64,000 nucleotides of DNA. Origin: Metopolophium dirhodum. Lineage: Eukaryota; Arthropoda; Insecta; Hemiptera; Aphididae. Numbering within the stretch: the stretch's first letter is position 1; every line of letters begins with the position of its first letter. The DNA lies in NCBI RefSeq assembly GCF_019925205.1, contig NC_083560.1, positions 103,134,083 through 103,198,082 on the forward strand, read 5' to 3'. Shown here piece by piece: positions 1 through 14,014 of this stretch. The translations under genes were made by a program, and so were the position numbers. The notes under the pieces were generated by a model. The model did not search any database. It was not told where the DNA came from and saw only the letters and a list, made by a program, of their open reading frames with translations.

Positions 1-3000
1 TAAATAATTTAGCATAATACAAAAATAAGAAAGAAGACGTGAAGACTGTATATAAACTGTATTGTATGTATTATTATATATCTAATATATTATTATCGAG
101 GACAGTTGAAAGTCACGAATAGTACAACAATCGCAAAAATCGTAATGTAGTAAAGTTTTAAAATGTAAAAACAGCGAAAACAATAACGGAGAAATATAAT
201 ATATTTTTGTCCGATAAACCTAACTCGCTTATTGTAAATACATAATGCATAATGCATGACGATTGGGAAACGTTTTACCTACTAGCTTCATTGTATATAG
301 TTATGGAATCGTATATACGTAAATAAAATTACACGTGAGGGGGATCAGAGTATCAGATAAGACATTGTAGGTAACTAAATCAAAAACTTTTTTGTGTATA
401 TTACTGGCATTGTTATATTATGTTAGGTGAATTCCGTACAAGATTGGTTATCGTGTTGTAACTTGTATTTCGTCATATTTCCGGCATGTTTAAAATTGTA
501 AATTTTTACTCTGCGTATATAAATAAATCAGACACGGTGTTATTTTTTTTTATTTTTATTTAAGACCAATATAACTGAAAATGATGGCCCAATTAAAAAT
601 ATCATAAGGGGAGGAGACCCAAAAGGCCAGAACTGCTCTATACTTAAAACGATTATTCATTTTCCATTTATCATGTAAAATTACGTCAAAAATATAATCG
701 ATATAGGTACATATTACCTATGATATTGAACTATTATATGAAAATAATTATAATTTCATTATCATCGCACAGATAAAACACGTAAGACATTTGTTCAATT
801 CAAAAAAAAACCAATTAATTGTTAAAGGACAAAATAAACAACTAATAATTTTAACAGGTTACAAATCGAATAAAAGGTTCGTTTTTATATGCATAAGAAA
901 AAAACAAAAACTCAAGCTCTGTGAAATTGTTGCATTATACCTATATAATAAAATATACGTAATGTTCCCAAACAATTTTTTAATGGTTTCTAGCTGGAAG
1001 TTGTACTAAAGTAAGAAACTCATATATAGGCTTGGTCAAATGGTGTAGCAACCTTTCGGATCTAACCGATTAGATACCTATAGTATCTGAAATTGGCGTA
1101 TTATTTTTAAAAAAGTGTTTCATAATATAGCTATTTTTGAGATTTCGTCAGTGGATTTTACATATTATTAATGATAACTTTCAAATTTTTTATTATTGAA
1201 AACAGAATAATTTTAAGAAAATGTTTATCTATAAGGTGTAGTGAAATGACAAAGGGTAGATTACATCTAAACTTTAAATACCAAATAAAATACTCAAAAT
1301 TCCAATAACAACAATTTTTTTAATCATTCTGCTTTTGATTGTAATAGTAAAAATGTAAAATTATATGTTATGACTTGTTAAAAAAATAAAATTGATTTAG
1401 AAAATGAGTGTAATCAGCGAGTTGAAAGGTTCGCCATGGACTTATTATAATAATTTCCATTCACCTTCGAAAATGTTTCGATTTATTTCAGTACAAAACG
1501 ATTGGTCCATACGTGTAAATCGCGACCATAAAATAGTGCAGATATGAATATATTATCATAAATTATATTTTGTTTATTGGATGTATAACATATACAGTAT
1601 ATACAGGACTCGTACATACATAACATTTAACGCTCTCGCTTGGCATTTCGCGTGCGAATCGAGTGAAACAAAAGTTTATGATATTTTTACTTTTTGACTG
1701 GAAATGAAAGATTACGGGAAAAGTTTATGAAGCCCACAGCTGTTGAAAATATTTCAGTTGGTCATGAAACAAAATAATACGTATTATCTATATATTATAT
1801 TATTGAGTTTTATTATTACCTATTTATATTATTATTATTTTTTTTTTATTATTATTATTATTTGATATAACCTGTACGTGTTCGTTGAGTGACAAAGTTT
1901 TATGTTGAGTACTTAACGTACATTCTGATGCAAGATGTTTATCCAAGTGGACTGCAGTAAAGCGTTTTACGTGCGTCTGAAGAGGAATGGAATTGTCATT
2001 GATGGATATTGCTGGCAAGTTTCCTGCACAGTGTGTAAAACAAATTCTCTAAAGAATTTTTTTACATTTCTGAATACAGTGGACATAAATTGGAGGATAA
2101 ATAAAAACTGTAGTGAGGATTGAAATGGAAATTGAATTGTAGCAGTTAAATGCAGAAAAATGCCAACTGCACATGGCTTACTCATTAACTTAAAAAAGGC
2201 TCTAATATTATTATTGTTGAGTGTTACTAAATTCAAATTATAATTTACAATCGATTAATGAATCAATGATGTTTTGTTTTGTTTTTAGCAGAAATTTAAA
2301 GATAAATTTAAATTCGTCCGTGTCTAATTTATGTACAAATTATAACTAAATTAAGACTTATACCTACATTTTAGTATTTAATTTAATAATACAATAGTTT
2401 TATCACATAATAATATAGTAGTTATACTGGGAATTTGCTTTAGTTTGAATTACTTGTTGTTTCGGTAAATTTTTTCGTGTTTGTCAAAAACATATTTTAC
2501 ATAATTTTCAATAATCAGAGACTAGAGTACAACATTTTCATTTATAGTATAGGTACCCTATCATCGTAATTTCACTAATTTGAATTTATTTGTTGAATTT
2601 TTAACTTATTGCATCATCATTTTTAGAAAAGCTGCATCCTGTATCAGATTATAACAATTCATAATATAGGTCATCATTAAAAAAATTCACTATTATCAAA
2701 ATTTCGAACATTAAATTAACTAAGATAATGAGTGATATCCATTAAAAAAAGTTAAAATCCTCCTGTACGTATTACTAATAAATATTTTATAAAAAATATT
2801 TCACAAATTAAAAATATTCAATTTTAACACGGGCGCATACTCCCACAAAGCATACAAATATTTCCTGACTATGGTAAAAATATTTTCAATAAAATAATAT
2901 AGTTCTCAAAATATTTAAAAAAAACTTGCGTAAATAATTAGGAAATATTTTAGTTATATTCTTTGTCCAAGAAGTTCATATTTCTGAAATTATTTTATAA

Positions 3001-3029
3001 AAAACATTTACAAAACATTTAAATCATAT
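1..3029. other. AT-rich non-coding stretch
   Basis: I see no gene here. The stretch is AT-rich with short A/T homopolymers and an (ATT)n tract near 1830-1860. The only longer open frames (about 60-90 codons at 1935-2236, both strands) match no family I recognise and overlap each other, so they are not annotated as genes. It could be intron or intergenic sequence. Confidence 0.5.
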
Positions 3030-4105
3030 GTTTTGTTTATTTATTTATTATAACTTATAACAATAAACGAGGAAAGGCCCAACATTAATAATACACATAC
3101 CTGGCACTTAAATAAGATAATTATATATAATAAAAAAACATTTTGATACAAAAAAAATAATTGTTTAGAAGTGATGGGTCCCACTTGCTAATTTCATCAT
3201 TTGCAAAACGGGTTCGTTATACAAATAGTTTGTCGCACAGAACGGGACACAGGAAGGAGAAAAATTAGCACCAGGAACATTAATATGTATCCTCGCTAAA
3301 ATATCAGGAGCATCAACTTCCCCACTCATGATTTTCGATATGAAAACTAGGTTAGCATTGGCTGTTCTAGCACTCAACGCCTTTAAATTTAATTTCCCTA
3401 GTACTGGTGTATAATCGTACGGTAGGGGCAGTCAATATGCATATTGAGCAAAAGATGCATATTTCAAAAATTTACGCTGAACACGCTCAATTTGACAAGA
3501 GTCATGTATAGTCTGAGGGTCCCAAATCACTACACCGTATTCCAGGCGAGAAAGCACAATAAAGCGCTTTTAAAGGACTACACAAACTGAATTCAGATGA
3601 AATTCTATTGATGAAATCAAGCATTTTCAAAGCGTTGCACGTGATTTGTTCAATATGGACATTGAAACTTAGAGTGCGATCAAATGTGACACTTAGGTCA
3701 ACAACATTGCAACCAGAAAACTTAATCTGATACCATCAACCAAATAATCATGCCAAATAGGATTATGAGAACGCTTGAATGACATATAATGACACTTAGG
3801 AATACAGAGCACCAAGCCAAGCTGTCTAGATCAAGTTACCTACCAGGGCATTAAGTTCGCTTTGGAGCAGTTCACAGCCACGATAAGAATCAATGCGAAG
3901 GAATAATTTTATACCATCAGCAAATACGATAAATTGCAATTCTTTAATACGGAACTGATGCCATTAATGAAAAGGGCAAACAATACAGGGGATAGATGAC
4001 CACCTTGCGGCACACCAGACGTAATATTAACTATAACCAAACACACACCATTAAATTTTACGAATTTATTGCTTCCTACCCGGAAGAATGTTTTCAAAAA
4101 ACATT
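3030..4105 (-). mobile_element. 5'-truncated Jockey-like LINE copy
   Basis: This is a non-LTR retrotransposon fragment read right to left. It starts abruptly inside the reverse transcriptase near 4100 and ends at an A-rich tail (seen as T-rich sequence with TTTATT units on the plus strand near 3030-3050). Loss of the 5' part is the normal outcome of target-primed reverse transcription. Only the RT core and the C-terminal region remain, and they contain several stops and frameshifts, so the copy is dead. I did not find a convincing target duplication. Confidence 0.8.
3165..4097 (-). pseudogene. LINE ORF2 remnant: reverse transcriptase C-terminal half
   Basis: The enzyme would copy LINE RNA into DNA at the chromosomal nick. 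Reading from 4097 downward, the RT block GVPQGGHLSPVLFALFING is clear. It is followed about 25 codons later by FADG, where active LINEs have FADD, so one catalytic aspartate is lost (near 3915). Further down, fragments typical of the Jockey-clade thumb and C-terminal region are seen in different frames (for example LGLVLCIPKCHYMSF and VLGKLNLKALSARTANANLV), separated by stop codons. The last open piece ends at 3165. No intact ORF remains. The Jockey assignment is inference from sequence style. Confidence 0.8.
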
Positions 4106-4278
4106 TTTACGGAAACTTAATAAAAATATTAAGTCAACATTTTTATGCAATCATATAGGTAGTACAGTATTTTGTTATCATGAGAAGAAAATATTTACAA
4201 AATATTATTAGTCAAACATTCATTATTGAAACACTTTAAAATATTCAAAAAAATTTTATAATTTCCCAAATGCTGTGT

Positions 4279-4426
4279 GGGCTCCAGTCCAAATAATAGA
4301 GCACTGGGCGGTGACATGTTTCCGTCCAGCGGCGCGCATCTCCCACATAAAGGCATATAATTATGGTGACTGGTGGAAGGGGAAAAAAGTGCGCAGAACC
4401 GGTGCGTTTTTATTTGGACCGGAGTA
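4279..4426. mobile_element. short inverted-repeat (MITE-like) element
   Basis: The inverted ends CTCCAGTCCAAATAA (4282-4296) and TTATTTGGACCGGAG (4410-4424) match at 14 of 15 positions and bracket about 150 bp that is more GC-rich than its surroundings. It has no coding capacity. A target duplication was not resolved, so the superfamily is open. Confidence 0.5.
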
Positions 4427-7400
4427 TAGATATTATACAGGCATACAGCATACATTTTAAATACACGTTGATGACACGCGTGTAATAATTTTTTTTTTAA
4501 ATATAATTTATAGGTAATGATTTAAAGCATTTTATGCAATACCTAATTAATAAAGTATAAAATGCAAACGATAGAAGTATATTTAACATGGTAAAAAAAT
4601 ATATGCACATATTGGATTTTGGCGATTAAGTGAATCAAATAGAATTAGTTATTACAATTTAAACCCGCAGCAGAGAACAGATTTGAGTATTATAATATAT
4701 ATATAAAATACCAAAGCGTGTATTATTATGATGTATAAAAACAACGACAAGTGTCAACTCCAGAATTCCACTTTGAATGAAATCAAATCATGATTTAGTG
4801 AAACTTACTATGATCAATAAATTATGATTTAAGGCAAAGATCAGCTGGGGAGGCTTACGTGCCTTAGCCCCGTTAAACAATTCTAAAGCTTCATCTGCAA
4901 AAAAAATTGAAGTTTTCTCTTCTATTGAAGTGCAAGCTTCATTAAAATAAATAAATAAATAAATGGAAACCTCTCAATATAATATGTGAACCTTTCGGTC
5001 TATGAACAACTCCGTTTATATACAGAGGACGATTTTTTTTTAATTTTCCCGCGGAAACGAATGAAAAGTAATATAAAACAGGGATTGAGGACAAAACGCC
5101 TCTCGATAGCAGACGCTCTTATAACAACGAACACAAGCACTGTCTATATGAATTTGACCCAATTTACCACACAATATTAGTGCTAAAGTAAAGTAATATG
5201 CTCGCAGACCTCAGCTAAAGCATTATAATATATTCATGCATATTAAAAATATCAAATATTACATATTTATTACACGGGACGCTAATAAGTTAATATTGGA
5301 GGTCATTTTAATATACCATCATTATCTAATTATACAACTACTGTTATATATTTTTAAATTTTAAATGAATTATTTAAAGTGATTAAAATGAAACTCGTAT
5401 ATCTACAAATTTAACACTTGCATGAATGACCTCTGAAGGTAACTATATTAGCACACCTTTTATCTTCTATAATATTGACGAGCTTTCACTATTCACAATT
5501 ATATTTTATACACAAATTCATAGAATATTATAATAATTAAACAATAGGAAAGACATTTAATGATTTATAAGTTTTTTTTAAAGGAATATTGTTTATCGAG
5601 TTGTTTTTAATACCTTTACAGAGCTATACTTACATTAAAATAAACCAATTTTTCGTTTATAATAAAATAAGAATTTCAGTCAACCTCATTAATTTATTTT
5701 ATTTTATTTACCTTATTACTTTTTTTTTCCTCAACTGTTTTATCGTACACAGTTCATTAATAAAATGTATATACAAAAATCATCGATAAAATAAGATGGA
5801 ATTATTAATTGGTAATGATGATGTATTTGAATATATATTGATATATTGTGTATAATATCTAGATTCATGAATGAATATTGAATACCTATTATTAATATTT
5901 AAAATCGAAACAAACAAATATTGTGAATATAATATTTATATTAAAGTGAGTGGTTTCATTATGCATCATTGCATATTTTATATAGTGTCACGATTGGTCC
6001 ACTTGTGGTATATGGACGATTTAAAAAGTTTCTATTATGATATGCGAATACACCAATCATAATATAGCGAGAGTGGAGAGTATATGAATTAATTTGAAAT
6101 CTCTCAATACTAGATAAAATAGAATAATATATTAGCATTTTCACAATTTATGAATATAGTAATCTTTAGTGTTTGAATTATTTCTGTGCTATTTTAATAT
6201 TATTGAACTTCTATATTTGAGATGGCTGGCAGGCAGCGTGTGAAACTATATAAGCTATACCTACGTACTGTGTCAACAATTTTGAAACATACGATTGATG
6301 GGGAATACGAAACCTCATGGAATTTCACACAATGTACAAGTATACTACCTATACATTATTGTTATAGACTAGGTTGTATAACAACACATAATATACCTAT
6401 AATATTCATATATGTGTATAAGTACTAGACTTAAGGGTTAAAGGTATATACAACATGTGTAATGGATATAATTAAGTATACAATAATATTTATTTAGGCT
6501 GTACGCCTGTACCTACGTCCTACACAATATATATCCATATTATAATGGGCATCAAATTTAAATTTATACAAACGATTCGCAATGTCCAAGCAAATTGTAC
6601 AATTCGTTTTGCATTCGATCGACATAACTGAATTTCAAGAATTTGACCTATCTCCCCTCAGCTATTTTGCCACATGCACAATACATATATAATTCGATAT
6701 TTACAATAATTTGCTGCTGTATATATTATTATATTATATCCTCATAGAACGCGCATTTCGGAACTATTCAGACATTCAATATAATATATATATATTATAG
6801 AGTCTACACTGCAATATAATAATATCGTCAATAAATTAATGATTTAATCCGGGGCTCATTGCGAGCATTGGAGTTGTCCACTTTGAATTTGCGTTGTTGT
6901 GTTGTTGCTTTTATTATTTATTATTTTACTGTCACAATTTTGATATTAAATACTATATATAAAGTGAACTGACAAAAATAGATAGGTACTCATGAAACTG
7001 AGATCTGAAACCTCATTATGTATTATATGTATACTAGTTGTATATTTAACTTGCACAAACATAATCAATGATCAAAGCACTCAGGAAAAATGTATTTTTA
7101 TTATTTAATAATAGATATTATTTCAAAAAGGGATAATAGTGCAGAATAAATATTATAATATTAATTAGTCCTTTTTTCAGGTCACTAGAATGTAAACAAA
7201 TCGTGATTAATACAAATGTTTTATGAATAAATCGAAGTTCCAATTTATATTTAATTTATTGAAACTGATATTATTTTCAACGCTCAATACAATTGAAGGA
7301 TTTCCCGACTGCACGTCATGTTGTGCTCAACAACTAAAAATAACTGCTTTTATAAAATATTTAAATATTTAAATATTTAAATAGGTAATCATAATTAAAT

Positions 7401-10400
7401 GCATTGCAGTACGTAATTATTCAGGGTCAGCACTATACATTATTTAATCCTGTGAGCCGTGGAGGGGGTGTAATTATTTGAGCAATTTGCCGTCTGATAA
7501 TTAAGAAATTACTTGCCGCTTATATTTTTAACACACTCATTGAATTTACCATCACTTCGATTTAATGTTTACTCTAGATAACAATTTTGTTCGTTCCATT
7601 AAATCTAATAGTTTTATCGTTCTGATAATATCCAATCAAATTACTTGACCACACAAAGTGATAATATTATACATAGGTACTAGATATGTGAATGTACTGA
7701 AGATCTCACTGGGTATCATATATAAGTGGAAAGTACACCCCCACCGCACTAAGCCCGGCCCTGTGTGATATAATTTATAATGGTTATTATCTAATAGTAA
7801 TTTAATTTTAGTGTTTATATATTATTATATTTTACTTATGTTATATACTTTTATTTTTATTTCTTTGCTGATTTCTTGAACTTTGAGTTACTCAAGTTTA
7901 ACTTGATAATGGATATATATTATATACCTATATAATATATTAAATGTACCTACTACCTATACTTATATCAAACTCAATAATATGATGTTTATTGTATTGT
8001 ATATCGTATATGAATTCCATATTCTGTAATATAATATTATGTAAAAGTTATTCTGATTGCAGAATTTTTTTTTTTTTACTTTCATTAAAAACATAATGAT
8101 GAGAAATGTTAAATATATATTTGCGATCGATTAATTACAGATTTTACCCAGTGCGATTTGGACATTATTCAAATTATTTTCGTTTTACGACAATGTGTTT
8201 TGTTCATCTAAAATTTAAATTCGTGAAATTACGATACGATTATGTTCCGATTTATGTGCATAATATTTATTTAATTTTTAAAGCTCGATGATTTTTTTCA
8301 TGCACATCGATAAGCAATACAATTGAAATGGAAATTGATTTTCAAAAATAGTTGCATAAAAATATTAGGTATAGTTAAATATCAAATATATTTGCAATAC
8401 CAAAATTTAAATGATAAAAAATGTTAAAATATTATTTTCAAATTATTATGAATGAAGTTTCAATCAAAATATATATAAAAAAAAACATTTTTTTATCATT
8501 AACAATTTTACTGCTTTAAAATTTCATAACATTATTAATAAACATACGGCGCTCAGTGCTATTAGATTAAAAGTGTTATAACAAGCCATGTTTTCAATAT
8601 CAAATGGATGCAGTAGAGATGTGTTATCTTGTTTAACACTGCATGTTTAATTAATGCGTAATGATTAATTTCAAAAATAACATTTGGGCTACTAAAGATG
8701 TAACTGTTTACTTGATTTTTTTATCAAAGTAAAATTATAATTAATATTCACGTTGTTTTCATTGAATCAAAACATACAAATAAATAAATAAACCGATTGT
8801 AACAAGGCTACAGCTTAAATAACTTTGTATTAGTAAGTGCGATAGGATCTCATTTAAAATATGAATATTATATATGCTTATCGACTATCGTTACTTATGT
8901 ATACCTATATAATATATATATAATATACATATATAAGTATTTAATTTTCTATAATTTTTAGAATGTTCTTATACGTATATTATCCTGATACGACAATGTC
9001 ATGTTGGTAAAAATGGATTTCGCAACTTTGAAAAAATGTTTGTTCTTTGATTAGTGTAACACTGTAACAATTTAATAAAATATACAATAAACCTTCTAAT
9101 TTCCAATTATCGGGTTCATTGAAATCAAAATAGTAATTGAATAGTAAAATAACTTTTGTATGCCCGAAGTGTAGTCATGTGTAATGTGTATATTATTCAA
9201 ACGAACTGCCAAACGCATGTATTTTTAAACAGTAGCCTATATTAGCTGCTTTCACTTTACTTTTAAATTCAGATAACAAACAGACACGTTTGGATGTTTA
9301 TTAAAATCGCCTTAAACCCAAGCACTGTTGTTTATGAATTTTTTTTAATACTATCCTCGAGTATTGTCTAAAAAAAGGTACTTCATTTAAAAATTATTCT
9401 TGCTAATAATAATTAATAAAAAAAAACTCTGCCAAATACCTACCTCGACATTTTTTATAGAAAATTAAACCAAGAATATGTTTGAAAAAAAATATTAAAT
9501 ACCTATTACAATTGTTTACATTGCAATTATAATTAATAAAAGAATATCTACGGTATAAATTAATATAAGAAAAGTAGTCGAGATTCGCCTATCAAACGCT
9601 CCCGTATAAAATGAATCTACCCACACATTGATACTTTTCATTTTAACATCGTTGTATAATATACCAATATTATGAGTTTTTTTCATAAAACTTCGTTGGT
9701 ACCATGGTTTAATTATTTAGTAATTGTATAATCTACTTAAATAATAAATATTAAATCATATATTATAGGTAAAGCGTTTAATTGTATGATTTCCCAATAC
9801 AAATTATCAGTTACATCTTATACCATAGTGAAACATACATCATTGATATAATATACACTATTTTATTATTTTTTAATAATATCTTTTAAAGACCTATGGT
9901 TAATATCATATAACTCCAGGTTATTTTATACAAATAAATTAATAAAAGAAGAATTTATCTTTTTATATCAATTATACATCAAAATGCTTTAAAAATACCC
10001 TCTCTCTTTATAATAATATATATAAAATAATATATACATATATCCATATAGATAGATTATCCTACTATTATATATGAATACCATATCCTATCAGAATACA
10101 TGTATATTTATTATTTATTGATTATTCACGCACTTAGATTTTGAGTGGAAGTTATTTATATTATACTAACGCAGCTATATGGATATATAACATTAGTGAG
10201 TGTATTTCCTATTCGGAAAACATTCTTTGGAGCTTGGACTTATAAAATGGCTTGTTATAAGTTGTAAAATATATTTTATAGTGCTCTACTATTATATGTA
10301 TAGGAAATTGGTCGTGAATGGTGTAATTCAAAAAATATACTTTACAAATTATTAGAATGTTGAGTTGGAAAAAAATGTTATGACGAGTAAAAATATAAGC

Positions 10401-11419
10401 GCCATTAATTGTATGCTAAAATGGGAATTGGTATATAATAGTAGACGTATATACTTCTGGGTAAAATAATGCATTTTTCAACAATTGAAAATGTTCATTG
10501 TTTTTTTAAATACTCATTGTAAAATATTATAAGGTACTATATACCGGTTTATATAATAAAGACTTAACACATTGATAATTATTCAATACATTTTGGAACG
10601 TTTATGTAAATGTTTTTTTATGATAATTTAAAAAGTATACGTGGGTACCTATATATATTAAAACACAAGGTACATAGTGAAGTAAGATAGATTGTCTTAA
10701 TCACTTTTTTATATATATTTTCACTGATTTTATTCAATGTATAGTATTAAATAATAATAATATGACATTGGCTTGCACTTAGGTGAATAAAGTGTCATGA
10801 CTATAGGTAACTACTAGATAAATGGCGGTACATCAACCAGTGACTGTTTCCTGTCGGTGCTATTTGTTTAGGTTGTAATTATTTTTCAAACGTTAATTTT
10901 GTGCTTAAATGACAATTTTACTATTTTTGTTCATAGTTCGTATAGTAAGTTGTTAAACTATAAAACAATACATAATTATGTAATGAGTTGAAAGCGAAAA
11001 ATTGCGAGTTTTTACACTAGTACCTATATTTATTAGAACAATAATAATAATATAAACACGTTATATTGTATTTTAATGGTTACCTGTCGAGAACTGTCAT
11101 GGCCATAATAATATTATGAAGCGTACCTAGATAGGTATTAAAATCTCAGATTCTAAAATCATATACATAATAAATAATAATACAATGGGTAAAATTCGTA
11201 TCTAACGTAAGTACTTAGGTAGTAATTATTTTTGTGTGCAGTAATTTAAATGCACGAAAAAAAATTTTCAACATTTTTTCTCTATAATTTCTATACTTAC
11301 AATTTATAACGTTATATAGACTATATAACACAGGCATGTACCAAACCAATTTGTAATTTAGCAGGAAAAAAAAGCAAAACGTTCGTTTTTAAGGAATGAA
11401 GAAAAAAAACTTTTAAATT
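4427..11419. other. long AT-rich non-coding stretch
   Basis: About 7 kb without a recognisable gene. It contains many TATATA and ATT runs, A-rich tracts and short repeats such as a tandem TATTTAAA motif at about 7355-7382. A motif CACTAAGCCCGGCCCTG at 7747-7763 resembles the GC-rich end of a hAT-type element, but no partner end was found. Open frames of 60-70 codons (for example 5589-5789 and 8106-8291) are AT-driven and match nothing known. Large intron or intergenic DNA is the likeliest reading. Confidence 0.5.
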
Positions 11420-11536
11420 AGTTTTACGCTCGGCGAGGGTTAGGTATGTTCGCGTGTGTTTAAGAAAAAACAACAAACATACAAATGGGGTCTGAGCGTT
11501 TCTCTTGTGAGTGGTGAGTTTTCATGTGGTGGTGGT

Positions 11537-11559
11537 GGGGGGGGGGGGGGGGGGGGGGG
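11537..11559. repeat. poly-G tract (23 G)
   Basis: An uninterrupted run of 23 G follows GGTGGTGGT at the start of the CpG-rich island. Such tracts are unstable and can be length-miscalled. Confidence 0.9.
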
Positions 11560-12378
11560 TGTACTTGGAAAATCGGAATGAGCCAAACTACTGTTGCAAT
11601 TCAAACCGTGTCCGGGCCGTACCTACGATTCGGGGGACGGGCCGGGGGATCGTGAGGACGGGTCGTAGTGTACGTATAAAAATAATAATTAATAATTATT
11701 GTAATAATAATAATACTTAATAGTAATACGGTGTGAATTTTATGTCGCGACGACGACGGTGACGAGGCGAGGTATATTATATTAAATTGTGATATTACTA
11801 CGGAAAACGGGAATAATAATCACAACAATAATTACCTGGCAGTGGATAATGCGATGATATAATATTTCGTAGCAGGTTCCACTTTAGGACTAGGACTGCT
11901 TGGGCGGACACGAGTCTCTGTCGATGCCGACGCGGCGCACTCACTCGATTCGTCGATCGGGCACGGCGTAATCAAACGACGAATATGAAAAATGTATATT
12001 ATTATTGTAATAATATAGCGTAATATAGGCAAGCGTTACGAACTAACAATAATTTTAAGAAAAATATATGATCAGTTTTTAGAGCTGCATGTGTATAATT
12101 ATAATATGACGAGTCAAAATGGATGACCGAAAAAAAAAACGTACTCGGCGGAAGGGAAAACAGAAGAAAAACAAATCGCGAAGAAAATGTGACGGACCGA
12201 AAATCGGACGAATCGCCCGCGCAAAACAACGACCGGCGTGCGAGCTCCCGGCGGCGGACGTGCTGGGCGCGTGGCTGGACGCGGCGGACTGACGACGACG
12301 ACCGTGCGATGTCTTTCGTAATGTTATAATTTTCGCGTGCCGACGCCGTGCGAGAGAGAGACGCGCGCGCGAGAGACT

Positions 12379-12402
12379 CGTCGTCGTCGTCGTCGTCGTC
12401 GT
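12379..12402. repeat. (CGT)8 microsatellite
   Basis: Eight CGT units inside the CpG-rich island, directly after a CG/GA-alternating tract. In the three frames it gives poly-Ser, poly-Arg or poly-Val, which explains the odd open frames around it. Confidence 0.9.
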
Positions 12403-12769
12403 GTGCCGCCGACCGGTGTTCGGCGCTGGCGGCGCGGCGGCGGCGATATTATAAAACGATGCGCGCCGCCGAACCGGCTACGGCGGCGCCGCCCTCGGGT
12501 TTGTCACAGGAGCTCGGAACACCAAGACACGCGCGTCCGTCAAATCGACGACGATGACGACGACCATGTCCATTTCGCCTCTCCAAATGTACTTATACTT
12601 TAAAATTGTTATAACTATTATTATCAATATAATACTATAGATATCAGATATTAATACAATACGCACGTGGCGATATTGTACAATGAAAAAATAATACGCA
12701 CGCCCGCTATTAATAAAACCGGAAACTCCTATCTACCTATAGTTAATTTTGTGTCCAGTACTTTTCTTA

Positions 12770-13190
12770 ATAATTGAAAAAAGCAAAACAAAAACTTGAG
12801 GAAAACGGGAATTTTTACGTAAAACCAGTTTTTGATAATATATTTTGACTCGTTTGAGCTATTTATAGAAATTAAAATTTTTTTTATCAACATTTTTAGA
12901 CAAAAACTAACCAAACCATTAGTTTAATAGTGATATCAAAATTTTCACGAATGTTAGTATTTCTTTTTCTTTTTTCCCGAACATTTCATAAAATATTAAG
13001 AATTTTCAACTCTGGCCTGCCAAAGGCAAAAAGTACCAACTACCTAAATCCAATATTCTATCAGAAACCGAAGAGACTAGAAAACTAGAAAAAGTAACTT
13101 CGGATAGAAAAAAAAAATTAAAAATATACATTATTGTAAAATCGATATAATTATCGCTCCACTCAGAATCTAAAACTAAAATCAGTATTC
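12770..13190. repeat. rearranged copy of a dispersed repeat family
   Basis: The left part has 'acgggaatttttacg' and 'aaaaccagtttttg' words in the same orientation as the copy at 38.4-38.5 kb. The right part (about 13010-13180), with 'cactcagaatctaaaa', is the reverse complement of the copy head at 38656 ('ttttagattctgag'). The copy is therefore a head-to-head composite of fragments from one repeat family seen also at 31.8, 38.3, 51.3 and 52.5 kb. Confidence 0.5.
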
Positions 13191-13408
13191 AAATCTTTGA
13201 AATTGTGTCACTGGGAGGTTCTTTATAACGCCAACATACCATTTTTTTTTTATTACAACAAATTCACTTATTGTTTGATTTAATATTAATATATCACTAT
13301 TAATGTATTTTCGTGTGGAAATGAACGTATAAGATGTATGCTGTCTTTTGAAAAAATAGTCACTTATTATACGTGCGTGAAGATGGCCCCCCGCCTTTGT
13401 CTTATCGA

Positions 13409-14014
13409 CCAACGCCATTGTTTTGTAATTAATTTGTACCTAAATACTTTATCTTTATCAATTAATGGCTTTCTTCCTACTTGTAAAAATATAGTAATAT
13501 TAATTTAGTTTCCTCTCATATGAAACAGATGAATAAATTCTAAAATAATTCTTGAAAATTATAATTTTTTAAACATTGTGAAGAATAATTTTTGTTATAA
13601 AAAAAATTAATTTTACGTTCTGGTCAACAAAATCGTTTCTTTTTTTTAAAAATATATGTATAAATTAGTATAATAAATTATTTTTAGTTATTTTTTCTCA
13701 AAAATTATAATTAAAAATGATCAAAAAAGATTTCTAAAATAAATGCAATTAATTCATGATTAACCCGTCATATAAAATTAATTAAAGTTATATAAAAAAA
13801 ATTGTCGAATTACATAAATAAAAACTAATTATTTAAAAAAAACTAATTAAGATTATTAATAAAAATAGTAAATTACTAAAAGTATAATTAATACAAATTA
13901 TGTATATTAATAATTAATAAAACTATAATATTTAAAAAAAAATTAATTAAATTAACATTCTGAAAGTGTGTTACAAATAGTTACAAAATGTGAGTTACAA
14001 AACAATGGCATTGG
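13409..14014. mobile_element. 606-bp element with ~20-bp inverted ends
   Basis: The left end CCAACGCCATTGTTTTGTAA (13409-13428) and the right end TTACAAAACAATGGCATTGG (13995-14014) are inverted copies with one mismatch. The inside is extremely A/T-rich and has no open frame of note. I could not identify a target duplication, so the class is unknown; a non-autonomous DNA transposon is likely. Confidence 0.6.

Larger units (their letters stand above)
11420..12600. promoter_or_regulatory. CpG-rich island, candidate promoter / first exon
   Basis: The GC content rises sharply and CpG is abundant, especially at 11590-11660, 11740-11775, 11880-11970 and 12160-12560, in contrast to kilobases of AT-rich DNA on both sides. 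It contains (CGT)8, CGCGCG runs and many CGACG words. In aphid-like genomes such islands commonly mark the 5' exon or promoter of a regulatory gene; that is inference. Arginine- and serine-rich open frames here are by-products of the CGN repeats. On the minus strand a short open stretch ending in CAG before GTAATT (about 11950-11838) could be an exon, but I cannot confirm it. No TATA box or start can be fixed. Confidence 0.4.

Noticed and set aside
1935..2236. Overlapping 62- and 89-codon frames on both strands
   Set aside because: They overlap antisense, match nothing, and are within the length expected by chance over 64 kb.
12123..12666. Arginine-, serine- or aspartate-rich open frames in the CpG island
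   Set aside because: They come from (CGT)n, (GAC)n and CG-rich repeats, overlap in several frames, and match no protein.
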